Positions 21,489 to 32,678 of a DNA stretch of 64,000 nt are shown in pieces. A program made the translations under genes and the position numbers. The stretch comes from Bombyx mori. Its lineage: Eukaryota > Arthropoda > Insecta > Lepidoptera > Bombycidae. Position 1 is the first letter of the stretch; every line of letters begins with the position of its first letter. The notes under the pieces were generated by a model that was not told where the DNA came from, did no database searches, and saw nothing but the letters and a program-made list of their open reading frames with translations. Location of the stretch: positions 13,640,117 to 13,704,116 of the forward strand of contig NC_085125.1 in the NCBI RefSeq assembly GCF_030269925.1. The letters run 5' to 3'.

Positions 21489-21737
21489 AAAAATATATTT
21501 AAAAATACTGTAACAAATTTGTAAGAGACACTTGGGACGTACTCTGGAACCAAAGCTGTAGGACAAATCATCGGACCATTGCATTGTAAAATCATTTCAG
21601 TTGGCGCTAATCTCCTGCGAGTGCATATTTTAGGTTTTATAAATCTGTAGTTTGGTGTTCATATAGTATTAGTATTTCTGCGTCCGTAGCTTTGCTCGCC
21701 TGAGCTTTATTAAATATCGCATGAACGAAGACCTTAA

Positions 21738-22745
21738 CACGTTCGCTGCGGCAAGTAAAATCTTAAACCTTTGTCTGGTGCGGCGGCGGGCCAAATTGTG
21801 CCCCCAATGATTTTTCCGCCAGTGCGTGGTAGGTCTTTTTCGACACGTCAGCACAAGGTTAGATTAAATTGCTATAACTTTGCGAAAACATAATGTAGGT
21901 GAACAGTTTTTGGACTGTTGGAAAAACCTTGAACCCAACTTCTTTAGATTTGATTCGCCCCGGGATCTGCCGAACAGAAAATGAGAAAAAAACCAGGGAA
22001 AGTGGCGGGTCGATATCGACCAGAACCGCACAAGAAAGTATTTTTAGTAGTGATGGGAAAGACAAAAATAAGGGGATATCGAAAATAAAACAGAATTAAA
22101 GTAAAGAAATAAAAATTGTTTATTTAATTATTTATTAATGGCTGTCTTTAAAACATTTCGCACAAAGATTTTGCTTGCACATTCTGCAGTATGTTTTAAT
22201 TTTTTTTACTTTCCTTTTCACCTCGGAACTCTTCATGGTTTCCCGCAGTTTTTCATTTTCTTGAAGGAAAATATCTTCTGACTGCTGTCACTATCACTAT
22301 CTGCACCGCAAATTAATTTATTTTCCAAAATATTTATCTTTCTTTTGTTGCCTGACATCGTGCCTTTAATTTTAAGGAATAAAAAAAACGTGACGTACGT
22401 CAGTTCCGATAGCTTGCCCAACACTAACTGGCGAGGCGGGCGCTCTGTGCGGTATCGGGCCGCCAACAGCCTGTTGGGACGGCGGGCCACAATAGGCCTC
22501 CTCCCGCACCGAGTTGATATTTTTTACCGTCAGTGCGTGATAGGCCGATAAAGGCCTGCCGTGATGTTTTTATAGGGAACACCTATACTTTTGACCACAA
22601 TCTCAAATATATATTTGTCTTTGTCGTACCTTTACAAACACCTGAGATAATCGTTCCGCACCAGCGAGAGGGACATAGTTTTCTTCGTCCGCACCAGGTG
22701 AAATTCCGCGGCAGGCTCATTTGGGCCTGTTCCGCAGTGAACGTG
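21738..22745 (-). mobile_element. piggyBac-like element, internally deleted (about 1.0 kb)
   Basis: The element begins CACGTTCGCTGCGG and ends CCGCAGTGAACGTG, 14-bp terminal inverted repeats with one mismatch. It is bounded on both sides by TTAA (21734-21737 and 22746-22749), the obligatory piggyBac target. Inside, read on the minus strand, are the start of a transposase-like frame with an acidic Ser/Asp stretch and then the cysteine-rich end of a transposase. The RNase H-like DDD core is missing. Autonomous relatives are usually about 2.4-3 kb, so roughly half to two thirds is deleted. GC-rich subterminal sequences (GGCGGGCC, CCGTCAGTGCGTGATAGGCC) occur at both ends. Confidence 0.8.
22150..22358 (-). 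pseudogene. piggyBac-like transposase remnant (N- and C-termini joined)
   Basis: The minus-strand frame starts with ATG near 22358 (MSGNKRKINI) and has the acidic run ADSDSDSSQ typical of piggyBac-transposase N-termini. After about 30-40 codons the frame changes. In another frame a short Cys-rich end is readable: KTYCRMCKQNLCAKCFKDSH followed by stop codons. This C-x2-C-x4-C-x2-C pattern is what piggyBac transposases use at their C-terminus to bind the terminal repeats. The whole catalytic centre is absent. The assignment rests on the combination of TTAA, terminal repeats, acidic start and Cys-rich end; no single part would suffice. Confidence 0.65.
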
Positions 22746-22884
22746 TTAACTTACTTACTTAACAGGCGGGATGAGAGGTAGCCTATATTTTTCAAAGGGT
22801 TAAAACTGTTTCGATACAGAATTTCATGAAAATCGCTTCAATGGTTTCGTCATGAAAACCTTTTTGGATACATCTAGCTTATAT

Positions 22885-23105
22885 TTATTTATTTTATTTA
22901 TTTATTTATGTACACACAGAAAAGAAGACATAGTACAGAGTAATAGGAAAATTATGTACAAAGGCACTGCTTATTTCTTTAAGAAATCTCTTCCAGCAGA
23001 CCTGCGAGAGGATAATGAGAATAATAATAAAAAGTGATGAGTGTGTGTAGAACAAATAACACATAACTAAAATAACAAATACAACATGAGAATTATAGTA
23101 TGAAA
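22885..23105 (-). mobile_element. LINE 3' tail, family C, copy 2
   Basis: It is the reverse complement of 12301-12520. It includes TTTATTTATTTATGTACACA, AGAAATCTCTTCCAGCAGAC and CTGCGAGAGGATAATGAGAA. Confidence 0.7.
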
Positions 23106-24175
23106 TGAAGCCTACATTTCAAAACTACATAAAAAACAGCAGTTCGGAAGACGTGATCGAATTGACTAACATAAAATAACTGTAAAAGTTAGTCAACTTA
23201 TGTGGTATTTCTTAAGTGTCATATGAACTAGTAATTTTTAGAATCTACCTTCTATTATTATTAATACTTTTCTTCAATTTACAGACTCATCGAATGCTAC
23301 CATTACAGCATGTAACTTTGGTGATTTGAGTAATATTTCTAGTAGACTAGTTTTACATATTGCGTTTCACATGAGTAAGTTGTTATGCCTTTGTCGTGAA
23401 AAATGTATTGTGAAGGGTTGGAAAGCCATTACAATACAATTGGGACTTCAATCCTATGATGACCCTTCAAAGTGGGCAGAATTCTGGTAATCATTGAATG
23501 ACCTAGTCAAAAGAAAGAAACGAAAAATGGTCTTACTACGACAACGGTTCAACCTCCCGATGTTCCTAAATTCGTTCCACTACCAGTCTGACCACTTGTT
23601 TAGCTTGTAATAACACGAATTTGCAGGTTTTGTTTAGTATAATAACACTGGTTTGTTAACTGTAATAGCTATGCGTTTATTATTAATTTAGATGTTTGTG
23701 TTGTTTTATGGAACACGAATTAGTTGTCGAGGAGAGATTGTGAGAGATAATCGTGTGGTCAATGCAGCATATGTTAACAGACCTAGTAAAATATATATTA
23801 GTCATTTTCTAATTCGGTAATGTATGTATATTTAGATCAGAGGTCTTAGATAAGATGAATATAATATAAACATACATGATAAATAATGATGATGATCAAT
23901 ATAATAAATTCCCACAACTTTACATATTTTTTATCAACATAACCCTATGATGTGTACGAAATTGCCATACTAAAAGCAAGTAGCTTTTTCACTCTAAAAG
24001 TCTAGATTGAACGTAAAACAAGTGAGGTGGCAGATTTTCAACCGAATTTGAATATCTGACGCGGCGGGATGTTGACTGCTCCAGACTTTGTACTTTATCC
24101 GGGTACCTATACTAAATGCCGAGACATCGTTGAGGAGCTGCGAAAATTTGGACAGGGTCGTTTGCAGAAATATGA
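23106..24175. other. no supported gene
   Basis: AT-rich sequence; short frames only. A 61-codon frame from 24069 runs into the LINE tail that follows and has no recognised domain. Confidence 0.4.
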
Positions 24176-24350
24176 ACCCACTGAGTTTTATCACTGGATC
24201 TGCTCAGCGGGTTCCGATCCGGTAGGAGATTCAGCGAAGCGTTGCTCTTACTAGAGCCAGTGTTAGAATTCTCTCAGGTTGAGCCCGTGAGCTCACCGGT
24301 TTGTCGTAGTTGGAATAGCTCCTTAGCTTACCAATGATTAAGTCAGGAAA
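24176..24350 (+). mobile_element. jockey-type LINE 3' UTR fragment
   Basis: ACCCACTGAGTTTTATCACT through GGTAGGAGATTCAGCGAAGC to CAGGTTGAGCCCGTGAGCTC. It is diverged from the other copies. Confidence 0.7.
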
Positions 24351-24459
24351 CAAAATAGCGGATACCTGTTTTGATAATAGCTGGTTCGTATTGCTTGTAT
24401 GAAATTTTCTGAACGATACTTCGTCAGGTTTCGGAGAGTTAAAAGAATACGCGGTTATT

Positions 24460-24827
24460 GGAACGAAGTTCCTTATGGGACGATGCGAAGGGGTACCCTA
24501 ACCGGGAAAAACGTCCGTGACGTAAGATTTATATTAGTAATGCACACAGTGTACGACTTAGCTTTGTAATAACGTACAAAAAATTACATATTTTTTTATC
24601 ATTCATTGACCACAATCTCAGAGCGTTCATTTGGGCAATACCCTAACTCAAATGCGAACAACCGCGAATGAAGTGTACCACAATAAGTTCGCACATTACC
24701 GAATGACCGTGTGTTGTTGTGAAACCTCCAGTTTTATTTTCTTTATACCTCGACTAGAACTTAAAATTATTATTTTTATAATAAGGAACTTCGTTCCTAT
24801 CCGGTGTCCCACGACACCACACATCTT
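24460..24827. mobile_element. palindrome-ended element, copy 2
   Basis: It has the same start (GGAACGAAGTTCCTTATGGG), inverted ATAAGGAACTTCGTTCC and terminal hairpin GGTGTCCCACGACACC as the copy at 12919-13193. It also has about 100 bp of interior (24585-24670) that copy 1 lacks. Confidence 0.7.
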
Positions 24828-25317
24828 TTACATATATAACCAAAGTCCTTACATGTCTAGTTATGACAGTTTCAAGGATCCCGTGTCCAAAAATCGACCG
24901 TCCCTCAAAGCTCCGTGATGTCGCATCCACTTCTCTTCATAGCTGCATGTAAGTCTGTATTATATAGGTGCACAGCAGACGCGGCGGTGACTGACCTGCA
25001 TGCCCATTACTGCCTTATGAACGATCAGCTCCCGCTCATAACCGCCTGTAATACGTACCCGTACGATTCAATTTATACTTGATGTTTTTATTTTAGGTTT
25101 TCCGTACCTTTAATTTAGTGGTATAGAGGTTTTCTGAAGCTTACATTTGCAGTTTGAAGAGATTATTTGTTTGGCTCTAGTCTAGTTGGTGTCAAGTGGC
25201 TACCGGAGCCAATAGCAATGCAATATAACTTCAGATATGAGAGCCGAATCTTAGTTTAATTGTTAGTATTATAGACGTTCCATCTTCTAAACTTAAGAAC
25301 TATTTCCCGGCAAAGTG
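24828..25317. other. no recognised feature
   Basis: Unassigned. Confidence 0.4.
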
Positions 25318-25448
25318 GTGATGCTATCATCATCATCCCAGCCTGTCCATTGTCCACTACTGAACATAGGCTACTCCAATGATCTCCAGTATGGGCCAGT
25401 CCGTTGCCGTATGCATCCAACGTGACCCAGCCATTTTTACTAGGTTGT
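25318..25448 (-). mobile_element. RTE-like LINE 3' end
   Basis: ATCATCATCATCCCAGCCTG, the TGTCCACTACTGAACATAGG box and CCAACGTGACCCAGCCATTT are the reverse complement of an RTE-type 3' region. Confidence 0.7.
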
Positions 25449-25490
25449 CGGTGATGCTATATCGTATACGATTTTTAAAAAAACGCACAC

Positions 25491-25725
25491 GATTTTTTTT
25501 ATTGCCCTTGTAGGCAGACGAGCATACGGCCCACCCGATAGTAAGTGGTTACCGTCGCCCATGGACTTCAGCAATACCAGGAGCAGAGCCAAGCCGCTGC
25601 CTACCAATTTTCGGTAGGTATTGTGTTTTGCTTGAAGAAACTTAGGCAATACTGAAAAATAGAAACTTAGGCAATACAGTGGATTCGCGGTAATCCAGCC
25701 CCTGTCTAATACGGCACCCATTGTA
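25491..25725 (-). mobile_element. LINE family B 3' end
   Basis: TTTTTATTGCCCTTGTAGGC and CATGGACTTCAGCAATACCA recur at 27.4, 29.0, 45.3, 53.7, 57.3 and, inverted, 58.1 kb. The 29.0-kb copy joins it to a LINE reverse-transcriptase C-terminus, so this is a LINE 3' terminus. Confidence 0.75.
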
Positions 25726-26056
25726 ACCTGACATGTCTATATTGAATATTTTTTGACGCTCTTCGCTAATGTAGACAATTCATGATTGAATAGGTTACTG
25801 CTTGTATGCGCCACTATTGTTCTCGACGCGTAGGTATTGTTTTGATTCTGATTGGTTAATTTGACTACATATATTATATGATATTGGTGTGGCCTAACGT
25901 GCGTTCATTATTTACTGTTTATTCATTGTGTGTTACGTATTGTAATATTGTTAAACGTGATATTTTAGTTCGCTTAGATCGTAATTAACCTTTTAGTAGT
26001 TTAGCAAGTGCATACGGCATATGTGTATAGGTAACTTGCCGGATTAGAAAGTAATG

Positions 26057-26496
26057 TTTTTTTTTTATTGCTTAGATGGATGAACGAGCTCACAGCCCAC
26101 CTGGTGTTAAGTGGTTACTGGAGCCCATAGGCATCTACAACGTAAATGCGCCACCCACCTCGAGATATAAGTACTAAGATCTCAGTATAGTTACAACGGC
26201 TACCCCACCCTTCGAACCGAAACGCAGTACTGCTTCACGGCGGAAATAGGCGGGGTGGTGGTACCTACCCGTGCGGACTCCCAAGAGGTCCTACCACCAG
26301 TGATTACGCAAATTATAATTTTGCGGGTTTGATTTTTATTACACTATGTTATTCCTTCACCGTGGAAGTCAATCGTGAACATTTGTTGAGTACGTATTTC
26401 ATTAGAAAAATTGGTACCCGCTTGCGGGATTCGAACACCGGTGCATCGCTACATACGAATGCACCGGACGTCTAATCCTTTAGGCCACAACGACTT
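26057..26496 (-). mobile_element. Bm1 SINE, full length
   Basis: It runs from the T-run at 26057 through the GCAGTACTGCTTCACGGCGG core to the head (read on the plus strand, CCTTTAGGCCACAACGACTT). The B box reads GATTCGAACACCGG on the plus strand. It is one of the best preserved copies. Confidence 0.93.
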
Positions 26497-26847
26497 TTAA
26501 AAAAGAAGTCGGACTATAGGTCTTATGCAGTACTCTATAATCCGACAAACTCTAGTTCGACAATGCCCCTTAAAACGTTTGTCGGTTTACCGCGGGTCCA
26601 CTGTAATTAGGAAAACATCATGAGATGGAATAGCCAGAAACAATTGGTTCTATAGGATTTGTAACTATGTAGTTTAGTTTACGACAAATATGTCTAGATA
26701 ATTGCAGTGCGCTTTGAAGTGCCGGTTTACTGCGAGCTCCTTACGTCTTAGGGTTGGCAGTGACATAGTATTTCGTTTATTACTTGATTTTTTTTTAAAT
26801 AAAGTAATGCAACAGTCAGGACAATTATTTGCAGTACACCAGAAAAC
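26497..26847. other. no recognised feature
   Basis: Unassigned sequence between two Bm1 copies. Confidence 0.4.
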
Positions 26848-27094
26848 TTTTTTTTTTTTTATTGCCTAGATATGTGGACGAGCTCACAGCCCACCTGGTG
26901 TTAAGTGGTTACTGGAACCCATAGACATCTACAACGTAAATGCGCCACACACCTTGAGATATAAGTTCTAAGGTCTCAGTATAGTTACAACGGCTGCCCC
27001 ACCCTTCAAACCGAAACGCATTACTGCTTCACGGCAGAAATAGGTGGGGCGGTGGTACCTACCCGTGCGGACTCACAAGAGGTCCTGCCACCAA
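26848..27094 (-). mobile_element. Bm1 SINE, 3' unit
   Basis: It runs from a T-run through CATTACTGCTTCACGGCAGA to AGAGGTCCTGCCACCA. Confidence 0.92.
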
Positions 27095-27197
27095 AATGAA
27101 CCGTAAACTTATCTATTACAGTTAAAAGAAAATTTGTACGTTAGTTTGTTTGTGCTCTATTCACGTAACGCTCATCCCATTGTATGAAAGCTTCAGT

Positions 27198-27272
27198 TAG
27201 ATGGGTTCCAGTAAGCACTCAACACCGGGTGTGTTGTGAACTCGTCTACCCATCTAAGTAAAAAAAAACCTG
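27198..27272 (+). mobile_element. Bm1 3' tail
   Basis: GATGGGTTCCAGTAAGCACT, then CAACACCGGGTG, ends CATCTAAGTAAAAAAAA. Confidence 0.78.
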
Positions 27273-27360
27273 GTTTTAAATAGTTATCGGATTTTGCCTA
27301 AACAATCTTGTATTTCAGAACAATAGGACGACTGTTTACAATGAAGTTGGGATTTAGACA

Positions 27361-27500
27361 TTTTTTTCATTTATTGCCCTTGTAGGCATACGAATACACG
27401 GCCCACCTGATGGTGAGTGGTTACCGTCGCCCATGGACTTCAGGAATGGTAGGGGATGACCCAAGCCGCTGCCTACCCCAACATCCAATATCAGCGTAGG
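27361..27500 (-). mobile_element. LINE family B 3' end
   Basis: TTTATTGCCCTTGTAGGCAT, CCACCTGATGGTGAGTGG and CATGGACTTCAGGAATGG match the family. Confidence 0.75.
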
Positions 27501-27689
27501 TCATTGTGACAATAACGATTCGGTATCCACTTCACACCAGACGAGCAGACATTACATTAAAATTTGATGTAATGAAATAACTGGAATGCTCTACTTTTTA
27601 AACCTATTCTATTCACATTTTTCTTTTAATAAATTCTGTTTAGTATACTTTTTCATATTGTCTGTTTCAGTCAGTGACAGATACGATGT

Positions 27690-27783
27690 TGTGCCCCTAG
27701 TATTGCTGATGTCCATGAGCTAATGTAGCCACTTACCATCAGATGCACCGTATGCACTTCTTTTTGTTTATCTTTATAGGCAG
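27690..27783 (+). mobile_element. LINE family B fragment, degenerate
   Basis: GCCCCTAGTATTGCTGATGT, then CCATGAGC and CCACTTACCATCAG, is a diverged plus-strand copy of the family-B tail. A further CTTTATAGGCAG piece is cut by the Helitron-like element that follows. Confidence 0.5.
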
Positions 27784-27985
27784 CTAGCGACCCGCCCTCG
27801 CTTCGCTTCGGAAACATTAAAACACACATGAAACAAAAAAAAAAGTAGCCTATGTTCATCAGGGACCATGTCGGCTTCTAATGGAAAAAGAATTTTTCAA
27901 ATCGGTCCAGTAGTTTCGGAGCCTATTCGAAACAAACAAACAAACAAATCTTTCCTCTTTATAATATTAGTATAGAAGTATAGAT
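27784..27985 (-). mobile_element. Helitron-like element H3, copy 1
   Basis: CTAGCGACCCGCCCTCGCTT, GCTTCTAATGGAAAAAGAAT, CAAATCGGTCCAGTAGTTTC and TATAATATTAGTATAGAAG are hallmarks of a common lepidopteran Helitron family read on the minus strand. The 3' end CTAG is preserved. Confidence 0.75.
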
Positions 27986-28236
27986 ATAGATAAAATAGCT
28001 GTTTACCATAAACACACTACACATTTGTAGAATATATAAAAATTCACTTGGCGACCCTTACAGAGCAAAATGTAGAAACTTTAGTTTTAATCTCTCTTTA
28101 TTCTCCATCACGACCTACTGTTGCGTATTTGTCTTTCGTTTAACGACTCTATCAGAGCGTAAAGTAGAGTCCGTCTCTACAATAAACTTTTTGTTGTTTA
28201 AGTGATTTTAGTTACTTGTTTAATGGCTTATATGTG

Positions 28237-28582
28237 CTTTTTTTATTGTTCTAAGTAAATTGAAGGGCTTATTAAGTGATTACCGGAGCTTATAGACATC
28301 AACAAAGTAAATGCCGCCACTGATCTTGATAGATGTGTTCTAAGTATCAGTTTTATGGTACAAGACCCCACCCTTTAAATCGAAATGTATTACTGGTTCT
28401 TGTCAGAAATAGGCAGGGTGTTGGTACCGACTCGTGTGGACTCATAACGGACTCTACCACAATTTATTACGCAAATCATATTTTTTGCGGGTTAGTTTAT
28501 ATTACACGATGTTATTCCTTTATCGCAGAAGTCGTTGGATGAAAAGCACCGGGCGTCTTGTCTTTTAAATTACGACGACTAC
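28237..28582 (-). mobile_element. Bm1 SINE, degenerate
   Basis: It runs from a T-run through TTACCGGAGCTTATAGACAT and GGTACCGACTCGTGTGGAC to the head remnant GGGCGTCTTGTC. It has several deletions and is clearly old. Confidence 0.8.
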
Positions 28583-28694
28583 ATAGAGCTTAAAGCTCAT
28601 CTGTGACAAATAGTCACGTAAACTCATAAGCATCACCTAATCTCCTTCTAGAAGTAAACGTAAAAACAATCCAATCTCGTAGTCCAATGCTAAT

Positions 28695-28820
28695 GACCTA
28701 AAGTGGTGGTAGGTCCCTACCACGGTAGGTGGTAGGTGGTAGCCTGTGTCTTCATTTGTAGGTATACTCATATCGCTCTATGCTAATAATGCCTATTTTT
28801 GCCGCGAACTATTACTGTTT
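28695..28820 (+). mobile_element. possible Bm1 fragment
   Basis: AAAGTGGTGGTAGGTCCCTA and GCCTATTTTTGCCGCGAACT resemble Bm1 but with intervening unrelated sequence. Confidence 0.35.
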
Positions 28821-29014
28821 CTATTTAATGAGTCAGCCGCTATAAAATCAAGACCACAGACTGTCTCAAAGTGGGTCATGGATCACGTCTCAAATACACA
28901 GATAAACGGTACTTCTAAGTTAAGTTAATACTACAAGTTAATGTATATAAAATCGAAAATTTGGTTTAATATAAAAATTGAAAAACAAAGAAAATTTAAA
29001 CATCGCGCTTAAAT

Positions 29015-29282
29015 TATTATTTTTGCCCTTTTAGGCTGACGAGCGTACGGCCCACCTGATGGTGAGTGGTTACCGTCGCCTATGGACTTCAGCAATGCCA
29101 GGGGCAGAGCCAAGCCGCTGCCTACCGCTTAATAATAATCTCCACAAGCCTCGTTTGAAGAAGGACATGTCATAGCGCTCGGAAAACACCGTGGAGGGGA
29201 GCTCATTCCACAGCCGGATGGTACGTGGCAAAAAATACCTCTGGAAAAGCACTGTGGATGACCGTAGTGGCTCCAGGTAGTA
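29015..29282 (-). pseudogene. LINE family B: RT C-terminus plus 3' end
   Basis: The minus-strand frame (29070-29252) reads RYFLPRTIRLWNELPSTVFS, then SERYDMSFFKRGLWRLL, then SGRQRLGSAPGIAEVHRRR. The 'pRT..LWN.LP..vF...yd...FK...' sequence is the conserved C-terminus of CR1/jockey-type insect LINE reverse-transcriptase proteins, well downstream of the catalytic YADD. The 3' part of the frame overlaps the family-B terminal repeat, so this copy shows what the short family-B repeats descend from. It is severely 5'-truncated and contains no catalytic motif. Confidence 0.72.
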
Positions 29283-29780
29283 TGGACTTTAATATTTCGA
29301 TAGTTTTGAATACTCTTTTACAGTTCTTTTTTTAAAGTTGGAATTTACTGACGCGTATCATTCGTTGTCATTTTTAAAGTTAATCATAAAATAAAATTCA
29401 TAAACGCGGGATTTAACTGTTTAAAAGCAGTTTTAATTATGTAAATGAACGTTCATAAAGTTACGTTTCCGTGTTGGCCATCGCAAAACACAAAGCGAAA
29501 AGGCTTGAATCATCTTTCGTAATGCGCAATAGCAATGTTATTGTCCACACAGACGAACGAATTAGAGAGATAATTAGTATGAATTAATACGTGTTCTCGT
29601 GTCTCGAAATTTTAACGAGCAGATTAAGGGGACTTTTGTGTTTGTGTCCGTCTGTGTACTTGTGGTTATATCGTGTGTATTGTAACTTGGGGCTATTAAA
29701 TCTCTAACGATGCGTTTTGTCCTAAATTTATGTTATTTATCGACAAAAATTTACGTCACGTCAGACGTCAGACTAGCATA
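29283..29780. other. no recognised feature
   Basis: Unassigned. Confidence 0.4.
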
Positions 29781-30198
29781 TCTATACGTTAATACGTGAA
29801 GCAATAACTTTGTATCCCTTTTTACGAAAATTGCACTGACAGAGGAGTATGAAATTTTCCACACTTATAGAGAATATAGAGAAGAACTGCACAATGCTAA
29901 TATTTGTTTAAAATAATGCATAAAAGATACATTTAATCAATAAATAAAACATTACACACACTACATACCATGTATTTGACGCACACACACATGCATACTA
30001 TTTATTGTCAAAATTTGTTCTTGACGTCTGTTGTCAAATTGAGAATAGATTAAATATTGTTTGTCTTTGTTAATATTTTTTAAAGTGTAGTCTTGGCGAA
30101 ATTTGTGATTATAGAAGTATAAAATACAATCATAATAGTGTACAAATTTACAATTCCAATTAATTATAGTCGAATTTCGACTACTGCGGGACCTCTAG
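29781..30198 (+). mobile_element. Helitron-like non-autonomous element H2, copy 1
   Basis: It starts TCTATACGTTAATACGTGAA after an A. It ends GGGACCTCTAG before T. A hairpin AGTCGAA-T-TTCGACT lies about 13 bases upstream of the CTAG, as Helitrons require. About 420 bp are shared with 51103-51518 at high identity. Confidence 0.75.
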
Positions 30199-30477
30199 TA
30201 TCCTTTAAAAACCTTGAGACTGTCAGTTGAACTCTTTAAAGCTTAAAAGTTTATTAAGGAATTGGAATGCATTATATATTATGCACTGTGGATCCAAACC
30301 AATCTTAAGGTTAAGGTAGTTTTGACATTCATTTTTATTTTTTATTTTATTCCGAAATTGTAGTTTTTGTTTTTATTTCATTTTGGTATTCTATATGAAA
30401 TATTATTGTTAATGAATGTAATATGGATGCAAAATCTGACGTAAATGAAATAAATAAATAAAATAAAAAATGCTTAG

Positions 30478-30714
30478 TGGTAATTGTATACATTTAGTGG
30501 ACGATATCTCGACCCACCTTGCGCTATGTGGTTATCGGGGTATAGACATCTACAGCGAAAATGGCGTCATTCATTTTGAGATATGAGTTCTAAGGTCTCA
30601 GTTTTTGTAGTACAAAGGCTGGCCCCGCCTTCAAACCAAAACGCAATACTGCTTCATGGCAGAAATAGGCAAGGTGATGGTACTTACCTAGTCACAAGGT
30701 ATCCTACCACCAGT
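30478..30714 (-). mobile_element. Bm1 SINE, 3' unit, degenerate
   Basis: GGGGTATAGACATCTACAGC, TTGAGATATGAGTTCTAAGG and CAATACTGCTTCATGGCAGA match with many substitutions. It ends CCACCAGTAAAA. Confidence 0.85.
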
Positions 30715-30904
30715 AAAACAATGGTTCGCTAGGATAGGGATAAAAAAACAAGCGGACATTATATTAAATTCCCTGCTGTTACTAATTTCAGGAGTATGTC
30801 AGATTTATTATTTCCAAATTTGAGAAAATTTTACAGTTTTCGTCGTTATCTTATACCTTTAAGCGAGCAATTCTTGTATATTAATATAGGTATGTATACT
30901 TATA

Positions 30905-31147
30905 TAATCTGAATCTCGGAAACGGCTCCAACGATTTTCATAAAATTTAATTTTCGGGGATTTCGGGGGCGATAAATCGATCTAGCTACGATTTATTTAC
31001 AGAAAATGTTGTTTTATTCGTGTTTTCAATAATCAACTCTTCCCGACATCTATTGACGAATAATAATACTATTTTTCTTAATTCAGAGCAACTAACCGCT
31101 TTAAAGACACAACAAGATGGCGTTATCAAAAAAAAAACCATCATCTA
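30905..31147 (+). repeat. unnamed repeat X, copy 2
   Basis: ATCTGAATCTCGGAAACGGC, GATAAATCGATCTAGCTACG and CTCTTCCCGACATCTATTG match copy 1 at 11489. After about 185 bp the copies diverge but both reach a CATCATCTA motif. Confidence 0.7.
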
Positions 31148-31574
31148 CTTTTTTATAATTACATAGGTGCTTAGATAAGCGATATTAGAAGAAATCGTAC
31201 ATTTCGCGTAGCTAACATTTCACCACTTGGCGTTTATTAGGATTTATGCTAACCAATTTACTTTAATGCCAAAAAATCCGCATATAAAAAAACAACAAAA
31301 AAGTAACAAACAATGCGTCACTTTTACCTTACCAAACGCTCCGACTGACTTTTTAGTCTGCATTTCCCAAATGATTCATTATATCGTGTATCCTTGGCAA
31401 GTGTTTAACTATCCTGACTCATATTAATTTATGAACATTAATAATCGTAAAAATATTTAATTTGTTGAATTTATTTAAGCTGGATTTTTGCTTGCTCGAT
31501 TTAACATGACACAGAGCTTGTTGGTTTAAAAATTTTGATGGATATATAAAGAACTTCATTTAATCACTCCAAAA

Positions 31575-32080
31575 TCCAAATCAAATCAAAATAAAAATAA
31601 AAATATTCAACATAAATGAAAGTACATACTTGTTGAACGTCAAAAAGAACTACCGCCAATTCACAAAAACTAGCCTCCGTCCTGAGAAGAACTGGCAAGA
31701 AACTTAGCGGGCATGTCTTTTTTCCTCTTTTTTTTTAATATTAGATTTTTTTTTAAATATTGATTTTTACAATGAGTATTATAACGTAAGAATTATTGAA
31801 ATGCCCGGAGCGAGCAACTCATTCCCACTTTGTGCAGTCTTCTAGATAATCATTGACTTTATAGTAAGCTTTATTGCACAGATGTTCTTTAATAGTTTTC
31901 TTAAACCTATGTATATGTGTGCTCTGGACATCTTGTGTTTTCTGTTTGATGCAACAAGCTTGTGTTTGCTCCTAGTATTTCTATTATGTATGTCCGACTT
32001 TTTAGGAAACTCCTCGATATGTTTACGAACATACATCAAATTTTCAAAAATGTACTGGGATGGCATAGTGAGAACTTAAA
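31575..32080 (-). pseudogene. LINE family D: RT C-terminus and 3' UTR
   Basis: The minus-strand frame at 31842-32066 has the segment VRKHIEEFPKKSDIHNRNTR followed by S-K-H-K-L. The 'D.F....IH..NTR...KL' arrangement is the conserved end of a group of insect LINE reverse transcriptases (Daphne/CR1-like). Downstream, on the plus strand, CCTGAGAAGAACTGGCAAGA, then AACTTAGCGGG is a 3' UTR motif common in Lepidoptera, followed by (AAAAT)n-like sequence at 31580-31610. It lacks the RT core. The plus-strand frame at 31882-32079 is its antisense shadow. Confidence 0.65.
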
Positions 32081-32431
32081 TTTCTTATTCTAATCCAATG
32101 CTTTAAATAGCTCATACTTTACGTAGACACAGGAGATTTAATATAAAATTAAAATAATCCACTATGAATATTGACGCATACTTTTGGACGATTCGGAAAA
32201 TCGTTCCGACTGTATATTTCCGTTCGATAAGACCCGCATATTGTAAGAGAAATTAACGGCGATGCTTTCCAGATACGCGAAGGCGAATTGTCGAAATGTC
32301 CGAAAGCTTTTTTGCACTTATGCACATATATGGCGGTAGCCTTTATAGAACACATATTTAACAGACGCCTGTATGTAGCTAATGACATTTTTAAGATAAG
32401 CTAGCATATACAATCTTATAATAATATCTTC
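32081..32431. other. no recognised feature
   Basis: A 79-codon minus frame (32149-32388) has no recognised domain. Confidence 0.4.
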
Positions 32432-32678
32432 ACTGGTGGTAGGACCTCTTGGGAGTCCGCACGGGTAGGTACCACCACCCCGCCTATTTCCGCCATGAAG
32501 CAGTAATGCGTTTCGGTTCGAAGGGTGGGGTAACCGTTGTAACTATACTGAGACCTTAGAACTTATATCTCGAGGTGGGTGGCGCATTTACGTTGTAGAT
32601 GTCTATGGGTTACAGTAACCACTTAACACCAGGTGGGCTGTGAGCTCGTCCATCCATCTAAGCAATAAAAAAAAAATA
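32432..32678 (+). mobile_element. Bm1 SINE, 3' unit
   Basis: It starts ACTGGTGGTAGGACCTCTTG and ends CTAAGCAATAAAAAAAAAAT. It is well preserved. Confidence 0.93.
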
